DNA from: DAOPXV01 sp035352535
GTDB lineage: Bacteria; Muiribacteriota; UBA9980
Length of the DNA stretch: 10,204 nt
NCBI GenBank assembly: GCA_964545075.1
Contig: CAZJFS010000155.1
Location: 1-10,204 of the forward strand
Direction of reading: 5' to 3'
In this document: in pieces, positions 1 to 5,056 of the stretch
Position numbering within the stretch: position 1 is the stretch's first letter
How the letters are laid out: each line of letters starts with the position of its first letter
Notes under the pieces: model-generated
Database searches by the model: none
Told to the model about the DNA's origin: nothing
What the model saw: the letters and a program-made list of their open reading frames with translations, nothing else
Program-made: the position numbers and the translations under genes

Positions 1-2
1 AA

Positions 3-1394
3 GTAAAAGTAATGCGCAATGACGTTGACGCAGCTAAAGCTGACATCGACATGCTCAAAAAGGGCGGCCTTGGCAAAATCAAACTGTCAGTTGAAGACAG
101 AATCCGTTGGGAACAGAATAAATCAAAAAGCTTGAATGCTGCTGTTGGTTTTAACCGTTATGACGTTACAAACGATTCAAGAATGGTTAACAGACTTCGC
201 ATGAACATGAAAGCTAACATCGACGATAACGTATCGGCATTCTTCTCATACCAGGACTCAACAGTTCATGGTTCAAACGTTCAGAACAACCCTGCTAATG
301 GCGCAAACGTTGTTGGCGACACAACAAACAGAAGCATGTTCCTTGGTTACATCGACGTTAAAAACTTCGGCGAAAACAACATCATCGACAACTTCCGCGC
401 TGGCCGTTTCACACTTACACTTGGTAAGGGCTTCATACTCGATAACGAAATCGATGGTCTCCAGATGAAGAAAAACTACAAAGGCACAAACTTCAGCCTT
501 GCAGCTTTCGACACAAGAGCAATGATTGCTCCTCCTGTATTTTCAAACAAAAACGACGGTCTCGATGCGAAATTGGTCACAGTTGACCACGCTTGGAAAA
601 ACGTTGCTGCTGGTTTATACTACATGACCAGATCAAACACATTCGGACCAAGAATAGTTAATGGCGTATTTGTTGACGTTGGTAATTCAGCTCTCAACAT
701 CGCTGGCTTAACCCTCGATGGCAAAATCGGAAAAAACATAGTTGCTTTCGTTGAATACGCTGATCAGAAAGCCGCTGAAAACAAAACAAACTACGCAGTT
801 CCTACATGGAGCTCAACCGGCGTTGCTACCGTTAACCCTGACTTCAAAGGCAAAGGCTTCAAAGTCGGCGGCGAATGGACAATCAATCCTACATGGGATT
901 TAACACTCTTATACCAGAACAGAGAAAAAGATTTTACCGTTCTTGGCATCAATGATGACTATAGCGATTCAGCTTACGCTGGTAACTGCGCTTATTCATT
1001 GTCATATGACAAAAACTGCGCACCTCTTTTAGCAGCTCTTCCTACAGCTATTGCTACTACATCAGACAGCTACAACAATTCAAAAATAGCTAGCTTCATC
1101 ATTGGCTACAAAGCTACAAACAAACTTCACCTCGATGTATGGTACGAAGATTTCAAAGGTAAAGATTCAATCAACTGTGGTACAATCGGTGGCGTAGCTG
1201 TTGCTACAACCGGAAACTTCGACCAGAACACAGTTCAGCTCGTTGGAACATACCAGTACAGAGAAAACACAGCGTTCAAACTTCGTTACAGAACAACCAA
1301 ATACAAATCAGGCGATGCTGATTATGCTCGCTTAGGCACTGGCGCTCCTGCTGATCAGGATCAGGTTCGTTTAGACCTCAATGTTAAGTTCTAA
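3..1394 (+). CDS. Outer-membrane porin-like β-barrel protein, 5'-partial
   Basis: The reading frame is open to the left edge of the window (codons V-K-V precede the ATG at 12), so the true start lies outside and the ATG at 12 is probably internal. About 463 residues are visible. The first ~20 (KADIDMLKK) look like the end of a coiled coil; a barrel then begins with alternating strands such as KIKLSVEDRIRW. Residues 131-150 (counted from the ATG at 12) contain GRFTLTLGKGFILD followed by a DG pair, the kind of G-R...LG-G...D...DG pattern seen in porins that carry an N-terminal S-layer-homology domain. The protein ends in VRLDLNVKF, a terminal phenylalanine after alternating hydrophobic residues, as expected of a BamA-assembled outer-membrane protein. 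Known: such proteins are outer-membrane diffusion channels, often anchored to the cell wall through the missing N-terminus. Inferred: a general porin. Rich use of aac, ttc, gct and aca codons is compatible with high expression. An isolated strong terminator follows. Confidence 0.8.
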   Translation, partial: VKVMRNDVDAAKADIDMLKKGGLGKIKLSVEDRIRWEQNKSKSLNAAVGFNRYDVTNDSRMVNRLRMNMKANIDDNVSAFFSYQDSTVHGSNVQNNPANGANVVGDTTNRSMFLGYIDVKNFGENNIIDNFRAGRFTLTLGKGFILDNEIDGLQMKKNYKGTNFSLAAFDTRAMIAPPVFSNKNDGLDAKLVTVDHAWKNVAAGLYYMTRSNTFGPRIVNGVFVDVGNSALNIAGLTLDGKIGKNIVAFVEYADQKAAENKTNYAVPTWSSTGVATVNPDFKGKGFKVGGEWTINPTWDLTLLYQNREKDFTVLGINDDYSDSAYAGNCAYSLSYDKNCAPLLAALPTAIATTSDSYNNSKIASFIIGYKATNKLHLDVWYEDFKGKDSINCGTIGGVAVATTGNFDQNTVQLVGTYQYRENTAFKLRYRTTKYKSGDADYARLGTGAPADQDQVRLDLNVKF

Positions 1395-1441
1395 TTAAGC
1401 GCAAGCTGAATTTTGAACCAATAACATAAAATAAAACAAAG

Positions 1442-1477
1442 ACCCCCGCTGTCACTTAGGTGCGGCGGGGGTTTTTG
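1442..1477 (+). terminator. Intrinsic terminator of the porin gene
   Basis: The arm ACCCCCGC (1442-1449) pairs perfectly with GCGGGGGT (1465-1472). A short inner CAC/GTG pairing lies in the loop, and a T tract (1472-1476) follows directly. It begins 48 bases after the porin stop codon, so it most likely ends that transcript. Confidence 0.9.
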
Positions 1478-1572
1478 TATGTCAGATAATAGAGAAAAGT
1501 GAAAAAAGAATAGTTGAGGAATTGATGTTTGGAATAACAAATTTAAGGTAAAAAGTCAATATATTTAAACGG

Positions 1573-1601
1573 TTGACAAGCCGTTAATAATGTGATAAAA
1601 T
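1573..1601 (+). promoter_or_regulatory. Sigma70-type promoter upstream of the antitoxin relics
   Basis: A perfect -35 box TTGACA (1573-1578), a 17-base spacer and a near-perfect -10 box TAAAAT (1596-1601) are present. TG at 1593-1594 gives an extended -10. The 5-bp inverted repeat AACGG/CCGTT (1568-1572 and 1581-1585) flanks the -35 box and could be part of an operator, but it is short. It reads into the broken AbrB-type gene and could also transcribe the antitoxin at 1948. Confidence 0.65.
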
Positions 1602-1620
1602 TTATTAATAAATTCACAAA

Positions 1621-1880
1621 ATCTTACTGCTAACGCTTCCCAAAAACATTGCTGATGAGCTGCACATAGAAGCAGGAGGTTCGAGTATCAGATATTGGAT
1701 GGTAAAATCATAATTACTCCTAAAATGTTAATTCCTAAGGACCAGGCCTGGTATTGGACAAAAAAATGGCAGGATAGCGAGAAAGAAGTCGAGGAAGAAT
1801 TGAAGAAAAACTGGCATGGAAAATAATACACTACGGATGAATTTATCAAGAAACGAAAAACATATACGAATCATCCGTAA
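1621..1880 (+). pseudogene. Broken AbrB/MazE-type antitoxin gene
   Basis: Three pieces of one antitoxin can be read. In frame with 1621 the sequence gives LTLPKNIADELHIEAGG, the swapped-hairpin DNA-binding start of AbrB/MazE proteins. A shift by one base near 1680 moves to the frame reading FEYQILDGKIIITPK, the rest of that domain. The frame continues through KDQAWYWTKKWQ and an acidic/basic helix (KEVEEELKK). A TAA at 1824-1826 interrupts it, after which the same frame resumes as YTTDEFIKK until TAA at 1878-1880. The lesions are therefore a lost start and first codons (TAA at 1609 upstream, no ATG), one frameshift, and one internal stop. Known: this family autorepresses its operon and neutralises a type II toxin. 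No partner toxin follows it; the next gene is a different antitoxin. Not functional as a protein in this form. Confidence 0.8.
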
Positions 1881-1947
1881 ATATGAATATCAAAATAACT
1901 TTTTAATATATAAAGCCTGATATCATATATTTCAGAGAGGTGAAATT

Positions 1948-2142
1948 ATGTTTGTTGAGACAAAAATTAATCTTGATTTAGATCAGCTTGTTAAAATTAT
2001 TAAATCGCTTTCCAAAAAAGAGCTTAAAACTTTAGAAGAAAAGCTGTTTTCTGAAGAAGAAGAAACGGAATTGAAAAGACGCCTTAGTGAAGTTAAATCA
2101 GGCAAAGCAAAATTATTGTCGAAAAAGGAAGTATTTCAATAA
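1948..2142 (+). CDS. Putative type II antitoxin, orphaned
   Basis: A 64-residue, highly charged, Lys/Glu-rich protein with no membrane segment. It starts with ETKINLDLDQLVKIIKSL, continues through a long helix (KKELKTLEEKL), and ends with SGKAKLLSKKEVFQ. This layout, with a C-terminal toxin-wrapping tail of the S/G-K-A-K-x-L-S-x-E-E/K-x-F kind, is common in small antitoxins encoded before RelE/ParE toxins. The start is supported by a good Shine-Dalgarno AGAGGTG (1936-1942), five bases before the ATG. Its stop codon overlaps the start of the next gene (TAATG at 2140-2144), the typical antitoxin-toxin coupling. The downstream toxin is destroyed, so this intact gene has no cognate toxin here. 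It could be on the way to loss, or kept to neutralise related toxins elsewhere. DNA binding and family membership are inferred from layout and context. Confidence 0.7.
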   Translation: MFVETKINLDLDQLVKIIKSLSKKELKTLEEKLFSEEEETELKRRLSEVKSGKAKLLSKKEVFQ

Positions 2143-2314
2143 TGTATGAAATTCTTTTTCATAGTGAATTTAAGAAAGACATCAAAAAATTTTCGAAAAA
2201 GATAAAACTGAGTATAGAATTGCATACTACATTGAAAAAACCAAAATAATATTTTTAATGGTAAAAAACAGGGAAAATTTTTACGAATATTTAAAAAGAA
2301 GAATATTGTTATAA
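2142..2314 (+). pseudogene. RelE/ParE-family toxin with internal deletion
   Basis: The start overlaps the antitoxin stop (TAATG). The first frame reads MYEILFHSEFKKDIKKFSKK, a typical RelE/ParE N-terminus, but then runs into unrelated sequence and stops at 2247-2249 (35 codons). From 2210 another frame reads EYRIAYYIEKTKIIFLMV and then KNRENFYEYLKRRI before TAA at 2312-2314. That is the C-terminal sheet of the same family (R-I-x-Y-x-I ... R-x-x-x-Y-x-x-L-K-R). The two halves together give only about 57 residues, against roughly 85-95 for the family. So about 30 central codons have been lost, in a deletion whose length is not a multiple of three. Known: intact members cleave mRNA at the ribosome (RelE) or poison gyrase (ParE); this copy cannot. 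Confidence 0.85.
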
Positions 2315-2315
2315 T
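2307..2315 (+). promoter_or_regulatory. Possible extended -10 promoter for the 2334-4868 operon
   Basis: TGTTATAAT gives an exact TATAAT (2310-2315) with an upstream TG, overlapping the last codons of the toxin relic. No convincing -35 box lies 16-18 bases upstream, so it would act as an extended -10 promoter. Transcription would begin near 2322, leaving a leader of only about 12 bases before the TTG start. Confidence 0.35.
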
Positions 2316-2333
2316 ATCAAGGAAAGGTGTATT

Positions 2334-2969
2334 TTGAAATATTCAGCTAACTTTATAAGCGTTTTTATCATATCATTTTTAATTATCCTGTTTAACCAGC
2401 CATTAAAGATTAATGCCGCGGAGGAAATTATCTTCGCTAACGGCGACCGCATATCCGGCGAGATCGTGGGTTTTTCGGGCGGCACTTTCGAGGTCGAAAC
2501 GAGTTTCGGCAGGATATCCGTTCCCAAGGCCAATCTTCAAAAGATCACATTCAATCCCGCCGTCATTGGCTCCAATTCGTCCAGATCTATAATAACTCCC
2601 GACGATCTTATAAGTTATATCCAGAATTCGAAACTTAATTTTTATATCGATTCCGAAAAGGCCAGCGCTAACAATTTCGCCAATCAGATACGCGTCAGAT
2701 GGGCCATGAATTATGCCGCCGTGCGCGAACTCGATGAATTTTCAGAGAAGCTTCTGTTCTATTCGCCCAGAACCGGCGGGCACATTATGGTTGAAGTCGG
2801 AAAAGGCAAGAAGGTAAAAGCCTGCGATTGGCTTGATTCAGTTTTAAAATCGTCGAAACCCGCGCTTGAAAAAAACCGTAAGCGGACCGATAACGCCGGT
2901 AGTGAAGATAAAACGGATGGAAACGATAGATCTGAGACCAAATTAATACCCGGTGTTAAAAGGAGATGA
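2334..2969 (+). CDS. Exported protein with N-terminal Sm/SH3-like barrel
   Basis: Function not recognised. The gene starts with TTG at 2334, preceded by a purine-rich AGGAAAGGTG (2320-2329); no ATG or GTG in this frame lies near. Residues 1-29 form a signal peptide: Lys at position 2, hydrophobic stretch about 8-20, likely cleavage after INA or INAA. Residues about 30-75 read EEIIFANGDRISGEIVGF and then alternating strands with FGRISVPKANLQKITF. This is the five-strand pattern of small Sm/SH3-like barrels (x-L-x-N-G-D-x-φ-x-G-x-φ ... G-x-φ-x-φ-P), known from many exported proteins of unknown role. The middle (about 88-172) is mixed helical with one cysteine (164). The tail (about 175-211) is charged and probably disordered (EDKTDGNDRSETK). 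It lies nine bases upstream of the GspE-like gene, so the two are probably co-transcribed. Inferred: a periplasmic or envelope protein connected with the same pilus or secretion machinery. Confidence 0.75.
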   Translation: MKYSANFISVFIISFLIILFNQPLKINAAEEIIFANGDRISGEIVGFSGGTFEVETSFGRISVPKANLQKITFNPAVIGSNSSRSIITPDDLISYIQNSKLNFYIDSEKASANNFANQIRVRWAMNYAAVRELDEFSEKLLFYSPRTGGHIMVEVGKGKKVKACDWLDSVLKSSKPALEKNRKRTDNAGSEDKTDGNDRSETKLIPGVKRR

Positions 2970-2978
2970 AAAAAATAT

Positions 2979-4868
2979 ATGCCAAGGACCTATACGCCTG
3001 CCAGCGCCTCTCCGTTCGACGATATAATAGCGAAGCTGCTTGTTGAAAAGCGCTACCTCACCGAGGAAGAGATATCCGGCTATATTAAAGACTCAAGGGC
3101 TAAAAATAAAAGGCTAGGAACGCTCCTTTTAGAAAATAACGTCATATCCCGCCGGGACCTTCATGCGATGATACTCTCGCAGATGAAGAATAAAGACCTT
3201 CCTACAATATTGGTCGAGGAGAAATTCATTTCTTTTGAGGAACTGACCCGTGTTTTTCTTATGAAAAAGGGCGATCTTCGAAAACTTGGAAGGTATCTGG
3301 TTTCATCCGGAATACTATCGGAAAATAACCTCGCTATGTCGCTTGCAAAGGTCTTTGGGCTTTCCTATGTGGCCCCTGAAAAATTAAAGTCCGTTAAACA
3401 GATACCCGCCGGCTTTCCGGACTCATTCTTTTCGACGTTTATGAGCATCATTACCAAATATTCCGAAAAAACAAAGGAAATCGAATTCGCGATATGCGAT
3501 CCGTCTACCATCGGCGATATAATAAATTCAAATATTCTGCCGGATTACAGAATCGCTTTCTCTCTTACGACATTTGGCGCTATAATGAAAGCGCTTGAAA
3601 AGATGTTTCCTAAAAATCCGAAAAATTTCGAGTTTGAAGAATTTTCAGATATTGAAGTTTTAGAGACTATTTCGGAGTTTGAAACGGTTAAGCCTTTGCG
3701 CCTCGCCATTAATTTTCCTGAAAAGATGCTCAGCGTCATCAGCGACAACCATAATTCGCGCATTCGTCCGCTTTTTGAAGTTCTATACGATGCGGCGCGC
3801 GCCGGGGCCTCTGAAGTGCATTTTGAAGCTTACGCGGAGGGCGTTAAAATACTTTTGAAGATGAACGGCGGATACTTCAACCTCGACCATACCATAACGC
3901 CTCAAAACTACGAATATATCGTCGCCAAGGTCAAGCACCTGTGCCGGCTTAATTATCAGGACGACCGCATGTTTTCCGAGGGCGGTTTCGCGATAGGGAT
4001 ATTGAGCCTTAAACTTTTCGTCGACGCGCTTATAGTTCCGACGCTTTTCGGTGATAATATGCTGTTGAAAATATGTCCGCTGAATAATTTTCCACGCCCG
4101 CTCGAAAATTTCTTCAGATACCAGAAACAATATATCCAGCCGATAAGAAAAGCGTTGGAAAAAACGGGCGGCGGGATTATCATTTTAACGTCCACCGACG
4201 ATTCCAGGCTCAACAAACTATATTATACGATCTTAAGCGAACTTTCAAAGAGCATTCAGAGCAGAAAGATCGTGTCGATCGAAAAAAACATAATGTACCC
4301 CGTGAGCGATGTCGTTCAGATCGAGCGCACCAGCGAGGCATATGCGCTTCCCGTCAGCCCGGATCTTGGCGAGCTCTATGAGACTTCAATAAAAATGGGC
4401 GCGGGCGTTATAGCCTCTTCGCTGGTTCACGATATGGATTCTTTTGAGCATGTCATGAAATCCGTTTCAACGGGCGCCCTTTCAGTTTTAAACATGAAGG
4501 AGCCCGATATAAGGACGCTTTTAAATAAAATAATCGCGCATCCGATGGCTAAAGAAATAATTGGCAGTATAAAACTCGTCGTAGCGGCTAAAAACGTTGA
4601 TTTTATATGTGGCTTTTGCCGTGATGAGGATTCCGACGCATCGGTCGAAAAAGGTTTTAAAGTTTATCGCGGAACGGGCTGCCCGAAATGTAACTTTACC
4701 GGCATAGGCGAACAGAACTTCATATTCGAGGTGTGCGAGCCTTCGACTAAAGATATTAAAACGCTCGTCGCCGCCATAAAAAATCCGGCCAAGATGGAAA
4801 GTTTCACTTATGACGCTTTTGATGTTTTGATCAATGAGTTTTATAAGGAAGGCACGATAGTTATGTAG
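2979..4868 (+). CDS. GspE/PilB-family protein with a lost ATPase site (pseudo-ATPase)
   Basis: Full length for the family (629 residues). Residues about 14-210 are a T2SSE/MshEN-type N-domain: two helical units carrying RLGTLLLENNVIS (45-57) and KLGRYLVSSGILS (102-114), then an α/β part. Residues 275-284 (AGASEVHFEA) match the family's AxASDIHIEP. DRMFSEGGF (329-337) matches the RRLPQDGR segment but lacks its final Arg. The catalytic core is degenerate. Walker A (GPTGSGKST) is STDDSRLNK at 405-413, with Leu411 in the lysine position. IEDP is IEKN at 434-437. The Walker B region (DPDVIMVGEIRD) is GAGVIASSLVHD at 474-485. Both His-box histidines are missing (498-508). The tetracysteine zinc site is intact: CGFC (544-547) and GCPKCNFTGIG (567-577). 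Known: active members power type IV pilus or type II secretion assembly at the inner membrane. Inferred: folded but unable to hydrolyse ATP, hence structural or regulatory. AGGAG (2961-2965) lies 13 bases before the ATG, overlapping the end of the previous gene. Confidence 0.85.
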   Translation: MPRTYTPASASPFDDIIAKLLVEKRYLTEEEISGYIKDSRAKNKRLGTLLLENNVISRRDLHAMILSQMKNKDLPTILVEEKFISFEELTRVFLMKKGDLRKLGRYLVSSGILSENNLAMSLAKVFGLSYVAPEKLKSVKQIPAGFPDSFFSTFMSIITKYSEKTKEIEFAICDPSTIGDIINSNILPDYRIAFSLTTFGAIMKALEKMFPKNPKNFEFEEFSDIEVLETISEFETVKPLRLAINFPEKMLSVISDNHNSRIRPLFEVLYDAARAGASEVHFEAYAEGVKILLKMNGGYFNLDHTITPQNYEYIVAKVKHLCRLNYQDDRMFSEGGFAIGILSLKLFVDALIVPTLFGDNMLLKICPLNNFPRPLENFFRYQKQYIQPIRKALEKTGGGIIILTSTDDSRLNKLYYTILSELSKSIQSRKIVSIEKNIMYPVSDVVQIERTSEAYALPVSPDLGELYETSIKMGAGVIASSLVHDMDSFEHVMKSVSTGALSVLNMKEPDIRTLLNKIIAHPMAKEIIGSIKLVVAAKNVDFICGFCRDEDSDASVEKGFKVYRGTGCPKCNFTGIGEQNFIFEVCEPSTKDIKTLVAAIKNPAKMESFTYDAFDVLINEFYKEGTIVM

Positions 4869-4943
4869 AACCAATTCAGGGCCGGCCGTGCCGCGGGCGC
4901 TCTGGAAGAAATCGGAAATATTCGGAAACTAACAACAAAATAA

Positions 4944-4980
4944 AAAAACGGGACGTGAATTTTTATCGCGTCCCGTTTTT
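4944..4980. terminator. Bidirectional intrinsic terminator between converging genes
   Basis: AAAAACGGGACG (4944-4955) pairs perfectly with CGTCCCGTTTTT (4969-4980), and the stem can extend three more pairs into the loop (including one G-T). T runs occur on the right for the + strand and on the left, as the A tract 4942-4948, for the - strand. It therefore serves both the pseudo-ATPase operon, whose stop is 75 bases upstream, and the giant - strand gene, whose stop is about 77 bases away. The rest of 4869-5056 holds no gene. Confidence 0.9.
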
Positions 4981-5056
4981 AATATGAGTTTATATCAGTT
5001 GCTCTTTATATTCGCCACGACTATGTGGACCGCATTCCGCGGTTCGGCCGCGACTA

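Larger units (their letters stand above)
1395..1947. other. Non-coding stretch with terminator, promoter and gene relic
   Basis: This 550-base stretch holds no intact gene. It contains the porin terminator, a stretch at about 1480-1570 in which nothing could be recognised, the sigma70-type promoter, the AbrB-type relic, and an AT-rich leader (1881-1933) before the antitoxin. It looks richer in A+T than the flanking genes, which fits decayed accessory DNA. Confidence 0.7.

Noticed and set aside
1918..1925. Palindrome TGATATCA just upstream of the antitoxin gene as an operator
   Set aside because: Eight-base AT-rich palindromes are expected by chance in such DNA, and no second copy is seen.
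3783..4130. - strand open frames of 115-117 codons within the pseudo-ATPase gene
   Set aside because: They are antisense to a clearly recognisable GspE-family protein and show no ribosome-binding site or family pattern.
2979..4868. Active PilB/GspE motor ATPase
   Set aside because: The family is right, but the Walker A lysine, Walker B acid and His-box residues are all missing, so an active-ATPase call is not supported.
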